Shown: piece by piece, positions 10,749-22,118 of the stretch
How positions within the stretch are numbered: the first letter of the stretch is position 1
Layout of the letters: every line of letters starts with the position of its first letter
Source: Zopfochytrium polystomum
Taxonomy: Eukaryota; Chytridiomycota; Chytridiomycetes; Chytridiales; Chytridiaceae
Assembly: GCA_025765615.1 (NCBI GenBank)
Contig: JAIVFJ010000170.1
Span: 1-64,000 of the forward strand
Direction: 5' to 3'
Length of the DNA stretch: 64,000 nt
Program-made: the position numbers and the translations under genes
The notes under the pieces: model-generated
What the model saw: the letters and a program-made list of their open reading frames with translations, nothing else
The model's database searches: none
What the model was told of the DNA's origin: nothing

Positions 10749-12611
10749 ATGGGTCCCAAAGCAGCGGCGGCAGCCGCAGCCGTAGCGGCAGCGGCTGTGT
10801 CCGCCCTCCCAAGCGTAACGCTCTCGACGCAGGACCTGGCCATCGGCGTGCTCATCCAGATCCTCAACATTCCTGCAACGAAACTGAAACTAATCCGCAA
10901 GCCCGAGCAGGTAGCTGACGCGTCTCTTCATCTCGTCGGGAAGGTCGTCGTGAACCAACCCGTAGTACACTCCCGTGAAGGCTCACCCATGATCGCTGCC
11001 GTCAGATTGTACCTTCCGCGGTTTTGGCTTCCGGCGCGAAAATCCAGGGCCCTGTCTCTGTCGCGAAGCTTCTTGTTACTATTTCGGGCAACGCTCACTC
11101 GGAATGGTTGGGCGTGACGGACGCGGACAAGGCAAAGGTCGAGGAGCAGATGGTTCATGCGGGAAGCCTCACTGCAAAGCTCGAAAAGCAGGAAACGTTC
11201 ACCGAAACCATGAAAGTTCGTGTCGATGCCGTCAAATTTGTGTGGCCTATCGGGGTGTCTGACTGGTGATGTGCACGGTTTAGGATCTGAACGGGTTTCT
11301 CACGACCCGCGTCTTCTTTGCAACCAACTACTTCACTCTCGCCGATGTATTCCTGTACTCGACATTGTATCTCCCTGTCGTACGTTCTTTGCAGGATGGC
11401 TTGCGATTATCTTTTCTGTATGTTCCCTAACGTGTCTCAAACCGCCTCAGTCGAAATTGAACAAACAAGGCCGCCTCAGCTTTTGCCACGTTACCCGCTA
11501 CTTTGATCTTGTTCAGGTAAGAACAACAGGTCAATGCCTTTTAAATTGAGAATGCTGACACGGCTGCAGCATCTTTGTCACGAAGCCGGAACTGTTAAGC
11601 TTACCGAGCTCGTCGACATCGATCTGAATGCACCTCCCGATGAGAAGGTGGGTTGTGTTTGAGGCATGGAACGTTTTTCGCCCCCTCATTTGCCGATTAG
11701 CCCCTCGCTCAGGAGAAGAAAAAGGAGAAGGCGGAAGCAGCCGATGGAAAGGCCGCGAAGAAAGCGGATAAGGGCGCTGCCGCTTCATCTGCACAGGCGA
11801 AACCTGCTGAATCTTCGAAGAAGGAGACGAAGAAGGAAGGGAGGAAAGACGCAACCCCAGCCGCAGATGCGGACAAGAAGGAAAAGAAAGCAGCCCCGCC
11901 TGATGGCAAAGCTGCTCCAGAGAAAGCCGAGAAGAAGAAGGCTGAGAAGGCGCCAGGTTTGGCCCAACAATACGCTCAGCATCTCGCATTGACTACTTCC
12001 ATTTCAGCAGAAGCTGCTCCTGCACCGCCTGAGGGCACGCCCGAACCCGAACGATTTGACATGAGGGTGGGCTACATCATCAGTGCCAAGCGTCATCCAC
12101 AAGCGGACACCCTCTACGTTGAGGAGGTGGATCTGGGCGAACCAACCCCACGGACTGTTGTCTCTGGTTTGGTCAAGTGGATGCCTGAGACGGAACTTCA
12201 GGGTCGGAAAGTTGTCCTTCTGTGCAACCTGAAGCCCGCAAAGTAAGGTCTTGGTTGTCTCGGCTTGGTTTATTAACTCGACTCCGTTCGATTAGGATGC
12301 GCGGTATCGAATCACAGGCTATGGTTCTGGCTGCGACCGCCGCGGATGGATCTTGCGTCGAACTCCTGGACGCACCGGAGGGGTCGAAGCCAGGCGATCG
12401 CTGCTGGTTCGACAACCACATTGGCACGGACTTTTCTCAGCTCAATCCGAAGAAGAAAATCTTTGAGACGGTCCAGCCGCACCTAAAGACCGACTCTATG
12501 AAGCGAGCAGTCTACGTTGTGGAAGTGGCGGGCGTCCGGCATCTGAACGTGCTGCGCTGTGATTCGGGGGAAATTACAGTCCGCACTGTGGTGGGTGGAT
12601 CCATTAAATAA
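10749..12611 (+). CDS. Arc1p/AIMP1-like tRNA-binding cofactor (EMAP II domain)
   Basis: The N-terminal Ala-rich start ([12 protein letters not shown]) leads into a GST-like region ([55 protein letters not shown]). A Lys/Ala-rich linker with long KK/EK stretches follows (about 11710-11955). The C-terminal OB-fold tRNA-binding domain begins with [21 protein letters not shown], then [20 protein letters not shown] / [13 protein letters not shown] and the EMAP II-type extension ending at GGSIK. This layout fits Arc1p/AIMP1, which binds tRNA and docks aminoacyl-tRNA synthetases in the cytoplasm. Introns start at 10911 (GTAGCT), 11214, 12244 and elsewhere. An AATAAA overlaps the stop codon. A free C-terminal domain of a methionyl-tRNA synthetase is less likely because no synthetase core is present. 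Confidence 0.87.
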
Positions 12612-12890
12612 AAAAGTAGGGGAAGAATGACCTCTCTACTTCGAAAAAATTTAAGAAAGACGGGATGTCCCTTGTGTGGCGGGGTGGGCGCGTGGAGGGC
12701 GTGAAGACATATGCAGCAAGATTATGCAGCAAGACTATGCATCCAAAGCTCAGGTCCGTGTGGTCGCTGGAGCTTCTCTTTCGGTCTTCGCAGAGTGAGC
12801 CTTCCTCAGCGCATTTCCCCAGTTACACTTTATTCGCAAGAAACAGCAATTATGTCCGGAACGGAGGCGTCCTCCCGTTTAAAAGGGTGG
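12612..12890. other. Convergent intergenic spacer
   Basis: The 3' ends of the Arc1p-like (+) and Nar1 (-) genes face each other across about 280 nt. An A-rich polyadenylation-like stretch follows the Arc1p-like stop. No further gene seen. Confidence 0.5.
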
Positions 12891-15190
12891 TCACCAGTTC
12901 ATTGCAACAACAGCCGACACTTCAGAATCGTCTCTGGCGCCAACCCCCACTGCTCGGTACTGCGTGTGCAAGAGCTCTCTCGCCTTGTCCGTGTCAAATC
13001 CGCCCAGCCAATCCCTGTCCAAGAAGAAATATCCCTCAGAAACTGGCAACAAGAGAAAGGACCGCGCCACCAACTCACCTATATAGGCCAAGCACCCTCT
13101 CATTCTCTTCGGGCGCCTGAAACAAGGACCGTGATCCCTCTCCGGCAGCGACGCTGCGGTACACCTCCTCGGCCTTTGTGATGAAAGCCTTTGGCGCGGG
13201 CGCGTTGACGCCGCCCTCCTCGGACGCCTCAAACTCGGCAGGCTTGAGCTGCCCCGCGCCGTTGATGCAACCGGACGGACACGCCATTACCTCGACGTAG
13301 TGGACCACGTCGTCGGCAGCGTCCGCGGACGCGGCCCCCGCGCCTGCGCCTGCGCTGCGGCCGCCGGCGCGGACGGACGCCCTGGACGCGCGGGCGCGAA
13401 GGGCGCCGCCGCCACCGTCACCACCGGCTCGGGTACCGGCGCTGCTTCCGCCCGCGGGCCTGATCTTGCGCACGACGTTCTGGATGTTCCGGAAGCCGTA
13501 CGACGTGGCGAAGACGAGCGCGTCGGCGCCGTTAACGCGCAGCACGACCCGGCGGGTGTCCGGGTTGCGGCCGGGGCGGACGTGGACGCCCCAGCTCGCG
13601 ACTGCGGCAGAGGCGGCGGCAGCTCCGAAGGGGGTTGGCGGTTGGCTGGATGGTGTGGTCGAGGTGGCGGTTGTGGTGGCGGCGGCGGTGGCGGTGGAGG
13701 TCGAGGGTGAGGGTGAGTGGGGAATGCGAGAAAAGAGAGGGGGAGGAGAGGCTGGAATGAGAGGCGCCTCTGGGCGGCCGTGTTCGACGTCGTGAGGGGT
13801 TACATGGAGGCCGTAGAGGGCCCACGCGGCGTACCGGAGGACGTAGCTGACGTAGCCGCCGGACGAGGAGCCTTCGGTACCGTAGAGGATCGAGTCTTTG
13901 GACGATTGAAGAGAGGGACCAACCTTGTTCAAGCTGAATGGGGAGCCAAAAAAGTGTAGAATCAGCCAGCATTTCGAGAGTTCGAGTACTCACAAGTCGA
14001 CGAGCGATGCCTCCTCGAGGCTTTCCATGGTCACACCGGATTCCTTCATCATGTTGTCAAGCTCCTTGGTCGTCAAGACAGTATCGACATCTCGCGTCCG
14101 ATAGACGTCGTTGTAAAAATCTGAGCGCGATGCCTCCAGCTTCTTGTCGTAGCACGGCATGACGGAAACGTGGAAGGTCGAGTCGGGCGTGATCTTGTAT
14201 CGGTCTGCCAAGTAGTTTTTCACAATAGAGCCCATGATCTGCTGCGGTGATTTTGTGCTGGAAATGTTGTCGACAAGGTGGCCGTGCGTCTTTTCTGCGT
14301 AGCAAATCCAACCAGGGCAAGCGCTCGCAAGAACGGGAAGTAGAGAGGCAGTTGAGGATGACGCTAGCGATGGCCGCGAGCCTTTTGCGTCCAACCACTT
14401 CCGGTACCGGCGGACAAACTCGCGAGAGCTCTCGAGCAGCGAAAAGTCCCGCGCGAAGGCAGAGTCGATGACATGATGGACGCCGAGGTTGCGGAGAAAA
14501 GTGACGAGTCGACGGTGGACTGACAGGGGATCCAGTCCATACTTTGCGGCAAAGGAGGCTCTCGATTGAGGTGAAATTGACACGACGACCAACTTGTAGG
14601 ACGAATTGAACGGGGCTGGCTCTTCCTGAGACGTGTTGGTCCCATAGGTAGATATATGTGATAGGTTTCCGCGTACGGAGGGATTCGACTGCAGATACTC
14701 CCTATTCGACGCGAGAACCTTGTAAAGGTCCTTGTTCGATTGGGCCGCAACCAGCATGGTCTCGGCCGACGTTATGCAGCCGCTGTTGATGGTTGATTTT
14801 TAATGGGAAGCTTCGTCAGCACCGCCACGAAGGAAAAAAAAAAAACTCTGGGCGCAACAACCCAAACACCCAACCTGCACGCCAGGCAGTCGTTCAGGGA
14901 TATAGTTGCTGTTTCCAACGCCTTTTCTTCGCCGTCCTTCATCACCTCGTAAAACGTGCCGGTGGCCTCGTCATGGCGTAGCGTTCCCTTTTTTTTGGTA
15001 TGTGATCAGAAGCCAAGGCGAGTCAGGCAGTCAGTCAGTCGGGTCCGTGTGTAGCAACGCCAAGAATAAACGCACCTACCTGGTCGGCAGCGGACGCGGC
15101 CTTCTTGATCTCGACGGGCTTGATGCAGGCCTGCGAGGCGCCGATGTAGTCGTTGAGTTCGGTGACCTGCAGCACGCCTGAGAAGGCCAT
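12891..15190 (-). CDS. NAR1: Nar1/NARFL-type cytosolic Fe-S cluster assembly factor
   Basis: Iron-hydrogenase-like protein of the cytosolic iron-sulfur assembly (CIA) pathway. The N-terminus MAFSGVLQVTELNDYI leads to QACIKPVE. The next exons give LNDCLAC, spliced to SGCITSAETMLV, completing the N-terminal four-Cys cluster site. The H-cluster-like Cys motifs are ASACPGWICYAEKTHG, VMPCYDKKLEASR and VMACPSGCINGAGQ. The last exon is joined at LGLYRDWLGG (donor near 13080) and ends LLHTQYRAV...AMNW, with the C-terminal Trp typical of CIA clients. All eight expected Cys are present. Two low-complexity insertions lie in the C-terminal half: a Pro/Ser/Thr/Ala stretch near 13.6-13.75 kb and a Gly/Ala/Arg stretch near 13.35-13.45 kb. 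The gene is divergent from the CHI-like gene. Confidence 0.93.
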
Positions 15191-15485
<295 letters not shown>

Positions 15486-16940
15486 ATGAAGCCCACCGCG
15501 AGAACGACCACAGCAGCAGCCGCCGCCGCAATCCGTCACAGCTGCGTCGCGTTGTCGCCTCCTCGTCCGTCCAACCCCCTCAACTACTACCGCACCGCCA
15601 GCCGCCCCATCTGCTGCCGCCGCTCCCCCGTCGGAACCACCACCGCCGCCTCCGCTAATCCGAGCATTGGCGGCAGTAGCAGCAGGCCGGCAGCCTCCCC
15701 AATCGCCATCGCATCCGCGTCCACTACCGCAATGACGCCTTGTCCGAAGCCGCCGATCTCGCGTCGCTGGGCCTCCTCCTCTTCCTCCTTCTCCCCTTTT
15801 CCCTTCCCGTCGTCCCCGTCGTCGTCGTCGTCGCCATCCTCGACTTCGGCCCGCACTGCCTGGCTCCTCGCAGCCGCCGGCAGCGGTGCCGCACTGCTCG
15901 CCCTTGCCCTCGCCGACTCCCCGTCGACGATCCACGCCGACGCAGCAGCGGCCGCGGAGGAGCCAATCGTAAGAGCCACTGCGACCACAGAGTCCGTGGA
16001 GGACGACGGCTTCAAGATTGAGCCAGAGACAAAAGAGCGCATCCCGACCGAGCTGAGGCTGCGGTTCCCGCGCAAGGAAGGCCCGCCCGCCGAAAACGTC
16101 TTTTACTTGCTCGGCTTTGGGGTGCGCCAGGTGACCATGCTATACTTTAACGTGTACGTGGTCGCGATGTACGCTGACCAGGGGTCGCTGGTGAGTGTCG
16201 CCCTCATTTTGTTGCCTGACTTTTTTATTCTTGGCGCGCCCGGAGGCTTTCCCCGCCTACTATTAATAAAATATATACTACAAGGCGGGAATTCGTCACA
16301 GCCCAAAGTGGAAAACGTACACCCCCACGGCCGTCCTGAAGGGCACGGAGGACTCTTACTACGCAAAGGACTTTGTTCGACGCCCGGGATGTGAGCTATC
16401 CCTCCTGCTCAGGCCCGTCCGCCAAACGACGGGTGTGCATCTTCGCCAAGGTTCTCAACCCCGCCAAACTTTTTTTTTTCACTAAATTTCCCACAACCCC
16501 ACCAAGGCTTTTCCAAATTCTTGAACGACACTCTTGCGCGCGAGGTCAAGTCTGGTGCTCTGAAGGAAACGGGCTCGTTCCCTGCCGGTACCACCGAGGA
16601 AGACCGCAAGGCGCTCGCCAGCGCCGCCATCAAGGAGCTGGAGGCAAAGTTCCCTATCGGGCCCGTCGACAAGGGACAATCGTTTATTTTCACCAAGCGC
16701 GCGGACGGATCGCTGCGCTTTGAAATGGACGGGCGTGAACTGGGCGTCATTCAGTCCAAGTGGCTGGCCGAGCGATTCTTTGAGGGTTATCTCGCTCACG
16801 AAAAGCCCATCAGCAACAAAGTGAGTGGGATCTTTGTCTTGTTCTTCGCTGTTTTCCCCCTTTTGCTAACCGTTTTCCCTCGCCGACTAGCTGAGAGTTA
16901 GCGTCGCCGAGGGTCTGCGCGCCGTTCCAAAGGATGCTTA
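15486..16940 (+). CDS. Chalcone-isomerase-like mitochondrial protein (AIM18/AIM46 type)
   Basis: The long basic, Ser/Ala-rich N-terminus from ATG 15486 (MKPTARTTTAAAAAAIRHS) looks like a mitochondrial presequence. It is followed by a hydrophobic stretch (WLLAAAGSGAALLALALA). The CHI-like fold begins with FYLLGFGVRQVTMLYFNVYV. After an intron from 16194 come SPKWKTYTPTAVLKGTED and FVRRPGCELSLLLRPVRQTTG. After a second intron come GFSKFLNDTLAREV, FIFTKRADGSLRFEMDGREL and QSKWLAERFFEGYL; a short last exon ends AVPKDA. Fungal AIM18/AIM46 proteins share this fold, sit in the mitochondrial inner membrane/intermembrane space and lack established chalcone isomerase activity. An upstream in-frame extension through the GA repeat exists but is not credible as coding. 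Confidence 0.85.
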
Positions 16941-17008
16941 ACGCGAGTAGCCCCCCTTCCTCAAGTCTCCCCATTTTTCATTAGTTTAGCAAGTAAAGGA
17001 TGGAGGAA

Positions 17009-17014
17009 AATAAA
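17009..17014 (+). terminator. AATAAA polyadenylation signal for the CHI-like gene
   Basis: Canonical hexamer about 70 nt after the stop at 16940. It lies in the ~115-nt gap before the convergent PIG-L gene. Confidence 0.6.
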
Positions 17015-17055
17015 GAGAAACGTTGTCAAGGGCGTGCCCCAAAAACCCAGTCTCA

Positions 17056-18581
17056 TCACCGAATCCGTTCCAGTTCATTCATGATCAAGTATCTTGAAAA
17101 AAGGAGATACAGGTACCGGAACCACACGAGCTGGCTCTTGTGACAGAACATGGCCTTCACGGCGGCGACCACCTGCGTCGGCGACGCTACAAAGACTCCG
17201 CGTTCCAGCACTGCCCCCGCGGCAGCGGCTGCGGAAGCTCCTCCGGAGGCGCGCCGCCGCGCCCCCTGCAAGCCGAACGACGCGTGCTGACCGAGCGTCG
17301 GGACCAGGTCCAAGATGCCGGAAAACTTGCGCAGTAACGTGACGGACGTCAAGCAGTACGCTGGCGGCGCGTCCTTGCGGGTGTGGATGTACCATCTGGG
17401 AAGAGAAAAAAAGTGTGTCGGGGGCCGGGGCGGTGGCGGTGGCGGTTTGAGTTATTGACAAAGGGGGGGGGAAAGAAACGAACGAAAAGGAAAGGAAAGA
17501 AACGGAAAGGAAAAAAAGAAACGAAGAATGAACAAGAAGTGCCTGACCTCACGCCGTGGTAGACCGCGCGGTGGTTCATGTGGCCCGAGACGCCCGTCTT
17601 GTCGAAGGTGACGATCTGTTAAACATATATATATATATATATATATGTACATATTTTCCCCGTCCCCGGACTTGAATTTAGCGGTGCTTTTGGTTTGTTG
17701 CTTGCGCACTTGTGGTTTTGCGTGCCTCTTGGCACACACGCAACCGCGTACATACACACACGCGCGAATCGAACGCAACAACGCCGAAAGACAATTCACA
17801 CTTACCACGTCCGCGGGCGACATGGCCAGCTGCGCGCGCACCATCTCGGCCACAACGTCCTCTTTCCACCATACGTTCATGCTGTCCTGCAGCTGCCTGT
17901 GTGTGTGGGAGGGAGAGAGAGAGAGCAAGAAAAGATATCAGTGGACTGATGGGTGCGCGGTGCTCGAGGGTGCCCAATCAGAAAGAAAAAAAAAAAAAGA
18001 AAAAAAGGGGTGTCATGAAGCCTGGCCAAACGCACGGATGATCAATGACGGTGACGCGATCGGGAGCGATGCCGAGCTCGGCGCAGCTCTTTGTGAGCTC
18101 GGTCTTTCGGACGGAGCCGAGCCCGTCGGCGTTTCCTTTAGTGTTTATTAAAAAAAAAAAAGGGGGGGGTTACGGTTCTTTGGTCTTGGGGGAGTGTGGC
18201 GATCTCTCTTTCGGGGTTGTATGCACAAACCGCTCGACAGGCACAGCACCGACACGAGAACCTTGGCGGCGCCGTTCGCGCGCTGCTGCTGGGCGTCGAG
18301 GCCCAGGAGGAGCGGCGCGAAGAACATGCACTCGTCGTCCGGGTGGGCCGTGACCAAGAGCACACGGAGGACGCCGCCGCGCCCGGCGGCCGCAGCGGCG
18401 CGCGCGCGCCTTTGCGACGTCGACGACGACTGCGGCGAGGGTGGCGGCGGCGGCGACACCAGCAGCGCCGACGGGGCGAGCATGCGGCGGGCGACGGACG
18501 GCAGCAGCAGCGCGACGACGGCGTAGCAGACCAAGGCGCCGGCCGGCCCAGGCGGCCACGAACCAGAGCAGGGACGGCCAT
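17056..18581 (-). CDS. PIG-L/Gpi12 N-acetylglucosaminyl-PI de-N-acetylase
   Basis: Second-step enzyme of GPI-anchor synthesis at the ER membrane. Visible blocks are a hydrophobic N-terminal segment (LVCYAVVALLLPSVARRML), then the zinc-site motif LLVTAHPDDECMFFAPLLL, then VSVLCLSSG joined to a GLGSVRKTELTKSCAELGIA block and SMNVWWKEDVVAEMVRAQL. The second metal-site region SGHMNHRAVYHGV and a C-terminal block (SVTLLRKFSGILDLVP ... LYLLFSRYLIMNELERIR) follow. The end is well defined at 17056. The start is uncertain: the ATG at 18581 is not in the same frame as the TM/HPDDE exon, so a first intron or another start is needed. Introns carry poly-A/T and (AT)n tracts (about 17623-17646). Confidence 0.85.
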
Positions 18582-18773
18582 CCCCTTTTTTCTTTTTCTT
18601 GTCTGTCTGTCTGCCTGCCTGTCCTCTCTCTCTCTTTGTGTTTGCTCTTTTTTTCTCTTTTTCCCCAACACACCGCGAACGTTTTTTATTTCCATTTCTC
18701 TGTGGTCCCTGTCTCTGTCTCTCTCTCTCTCTGTCTCTCTCTCTCTGTCCTCTCTCTCTCTCTCTCCTCTCTC

Positions 18774-18808
<35 letters not shown>

Positions 18809-19245
18809 GCCTCTCTCTCTCTGTTCTCTTCTCTCTCTCTCCTCCTCGACCGCCTACGGAATACTGCTCGTGAACACGTGCGAGAGGGCTTCCAACTCGG
18901 CAAAGAACGGCCGCGCCGGTCGCCGCCCTTTGCCACCAGCTCTTTCACTCGCTCCAGCTGACTCAGTATCTCCCTTCCTCGCGAGTCGCTACAAGAGAGT
19001 ACGGCGCGCTCGCGTTGGGGACATCTGCTTGGGCTCGCCCGGCTTTCCTCAAACAAAGCTGCTGTTTGGCGGCCCAGCTCTTCCGACTCGACGACCGACC
19101 CGAGGAAGGAGAAGCGGGGCGTTGGAAGGTCGCGGAGTCGGTGGCGGTCCAGGAATGACTATCTTTCTGGATGGTGGGAGCTTGCCCCAAGGTGGCCCCC
19201 ACTGCGTGGGACGACGCCGTTGCCGACCGTGCGAGTCCCTCCTCG
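18582..19245. other. CT-rich tract and unassigned sequence between PIG-L and the SHANK-like gene
   Basis: Interrupted (CT)n occupies about 18715-18843. Upstream, 18850-19245 is open on the minus strand in several frames. One includes a short coiled-coil-like ILSQLERVKELVAKGG segment near 18950 that might be an extra 3' exon of the SHANK-like gene or 5' sequence of PIG-L. I could not decide. Confidence 0.4.
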
Positions 19246-21435
19246 CTACCGACGTCCGAGGCTTGGCTGCCTTGTCGAGAAGTACTTCGTGGCAAGTGCG
19301 TGTGTGGTTGGTGAATATTCGCCTGAGCTGCGGCTTGGCGATGCATTTTCGATGATGGCAATATCGGACACAGAGCGACCGTGGCTGAGTGATAGCTCGT
19401 GGTGAGATTTCGCGATTTCCGACTGTGAGCGGTATCGTTCCGGCCTCTCTACTTCCTGGGGGCGGCGCGGGTACACTGTGGAAAACGACGTTTTTGCGGG
19501 GCGTCGACTTCTCAAGGTCTTCCATCTTTGGAGGCAGAGGAACTGAAAATGAGAGTGAAAACGCGGAAGTAAGATATCTCACAGCTCGCCAACCAGCCAC
19601 CACTTCCTAGCCATACCAATATGGTCGGGTGAGTGGGTTCTCAAAATCTCCAAAACTTCCGTACAGAACGACTGAGCGGCAATATTCTCGGGTGTGAGGC
19701 CGTTTTTATTTATGGCGCTGCTGTTCGCCCCACGCATCAACAGCCATTTTGCGCAGTCGACAGCGTTCCGCGTCGCTGCGATATGTAATGGTGTGTTGCC
19801 AAGAGCGTTTGGTGCGTCAATGGTTGCGCCGAAATCCACCAAGAGCGACACCGCCTGGTCGCTTTTGTGGAGGCAAGCCTTCAAATTTAAATACTCATCC
19901 GTGAGCAGTGGGAATCTTCATCTGTGGACGTTTCGTCTCACCAACCTGATGGAGGGGCCCTTTGCCACTTTCATCGTAGACTTCAGTGTCGGCTTTCATC
20001 AGAAGAAGCTTTTCTACACATTCTGCGTAGCCACCAGTTGCGGCGTAGTATAGCGGTGTCAAGTTCAGTTGGTCCGGAGCGTTGACCCAGGCACCGCAGC
20101 TGAGTAGCAACTAAACAACACCAGTATTGGTAAAGAACACAAATTGTTCTGACGAACCTGGAGGGCCACCAGCTTATTGTGGGCGGCGGCAATGTGCAAC
20201 GGAGTCTTCCATCCGTCCTTTTCTCCAACGCGAAAGTCCAGGAGGGCGCCAGCCTCTATCAACACAAGAATCATGTCTTTGTCGTTGTTCATCACGGCAA
20301 CTGATAGCGGGGTTTTCTAAAATTTCGGAAAGTAAGATGGCAACGTGAAGAACGAATGCGTGAGGGACCTTGGACGAACCTCCGCCGTCGCCTTGAAAAT
20401 TGGGATCCATCCCTTTCGATCCTCTTTCGCGTACCTTATCCGCAAGGCCCCTTGTCACATCGTCCAAGAATTTCTTTTGGTTTTTGGGAGTGGGCAAACT
20501 CTCTCCGTCGGAGGGGGAAGAGTTTAGCCTTTTCTTGCTCACATATTCAACTTGGCACTGTTTTGCGGAATAAGTCTAATTAGAATTTTGGTCCCTTCAA
20601 TGTTTTTGGATCCCAAATGGAAGTTCCTCCTTCCAATTTTTCCTTCGTTGCACCGTAGTTTTCTTTTTCTTTTCTTTGGCGAGAGATAGGGATCTCACAT
20701 TGTTTTCCAGTTGATACGTGCCAATCTCACGCCTCTCGTCCAAATACTTTCCAAGCCTTCCACCAGTCGGGGGTAGGTAGATTCCAAAGTTGAAGACGTC
20801 CCTGTGGTCGTTTCCGACTTTTTGCGAAATCTGGCGTTTTACATTCCAGACTGTGTCAGCATTAAGGGCGCGAATCGTTTTTTGCATGCCGATCGATGGG
20901 ACAGAGACACGCAAAAGAAAAGCGGCGGATGGATTTGCAGTTGTCGACGGTGTGTAGAAGCAGACGTTGGCGTCGAAGGGGTTGAAGAAGAAGACGCTGC
21001 CAGTGTCACGGCGGCTTGTGGGGTGTTGGCGGAAGTGGAGAATACTGGCGATGGTTGTTCAAGTGGTGCGGGGGACACTGCAGGCGAGGGCTTGGACGCT
21101 GTAACCGAGATCAAAGCCTCCGGGGATTTCTCCGTTGACCCCACGGTCTTGGAAACGGTGTTTGACCTCGATAAAGGTCTGCTCTTTCCCTGTGGATGTG
21201 GCGACTGTTCTTGCTGCAGTAGCGGCGGCGGCGGCGGCTGATGTTGTGCCGGTGCCGTCAGAAGATCAACCGCGCCGCAGGAGGAGGCACCAATCGTTCC
21301 TGTCGGCGCTGCCGAAGGTGACGTGGAAGAAGGAGAGAGAAGATCGATCGTGGAAGAGGCGGGATGGGCATAATGTGGAGAAGTCGAGGACGAAGACGTG
21401 GAGGAGGAAGAAGAAGCCGCAGGCACCGTCGTCAT
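19246..21435 (-). CDS. SHANK-type SPN-ankyrin scaffold protein
   Basis: The N-terminus is Ser/Pro-rich (start 21435). Next is a ubiquitin-like SPN/F0 domain around 20914-20715: VSVPSIGMQKTIRALNADTV ... VFNFGIYLPPTGGRLGKYLD. After an intron comes the linker KKFLDDV...GMDPNFQGDG, then ankyrin repeats: KTPLSVAV..ALLDFR, WKTPLHIAAAHN, LNLTPLYYAATGGYAECVEK, DESGKGPLHQ, ALGNTPLHIAATRNAVDCAK and LTPENIAA. Spacing and key words (DPNF, LDFR, LTPLY, GNT.LHI) parallel animal SHANK N-termini block by block. A Ser-rich tail (RSQSEIAK, RSVSDIAIIE) ends at 19246 using the donor after MARK. No SH3, PDZ or SAM domain is visible. The N-terminal exon join before the SPN domain is unresolved. SHANK SPN-ankyrin modules bind Ras/Rap GTPases and cytoskeletal partners (family knowledge). 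Confidence 0.8.
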
Positions 21436-21661
21436 GGCCCCTAAGGTGAAGGGGGGAAAGGGGGGCCTGGCAGGGCGCAAGTTTCAAGGGGCCAAGAAGG
21501 GAGAAGTAGAGCGTAGTGTGCTCCCAGGTCGTCGCTCACTTCCGCCGTCACAGATCCAGGTCGTCGTCGTCGCAGTCGCCGCTTCGAATCCCGACGGTCG
21601 TGGTTGGGCCAACGAATGTGATGACGTGGTTGCTTGTCCACTAATCGTTATTTTTTTGTTG

Positions 21662-21665
<4 letters not shown>

Positions 21666-21722
<57 letters not shown>

Positions 21723-21751
21723 TCTTTCTCTCTCTCCCCCCCCTCTCTCCC

Positions 21752-21784
<33 letters not shown>

Positions 21785-21974
21785 GCTCTCTGGTACGAGA
21801 GGCGCTACAAGCAGAGTCACTCAATATTGTGTGGAGCTCAAAGTGGATGTCCAGTGTCGTTCCCGCGAGCCGCGGGCGGCCCGTGTCGCGTCGCCGCCAA
21901 CTCGTTTCGGCTTGGCGGGGCTCTTAACGCCAGCCTATTTTTTTTTTGAAATCGCACGCTACGAGAGAGAGAGA

Positions 21975-22022
<48 letters not shown>

Positions 22023-22042
22023 GAGAGGAGAGAGAGAGAGAG
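21666..22042. repeat. (CT)n and (GA)n tracts in the divergent SHANK-like/Tda10 promoter
   Basis: A CT-rich tract runs at 21666-21784 and a GA-rich tract at about 21965-22042. They lie between the facing start codons at 21435 and 22119 and could pair with each other as an imperfect inverted repeat. Confidence 0.85.
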
Positions 22043-22118
22043 GGACTGTGTGTGTGTGTGTGTGTTTGAGACAAAGAGGCAGGCAGAGACAGAGACGGAC
22101 CCAGAACCAAACACACAC

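Noticed and set aside
18148..19056. Long minus-strand frame running from the PIG-L exon through Arg-Glu repeats to 19056
   Set aside because: The middle is the (CT)n tract read as RERERE; only the PIG-L part and perhaps a short coiled-coil piece are credible.
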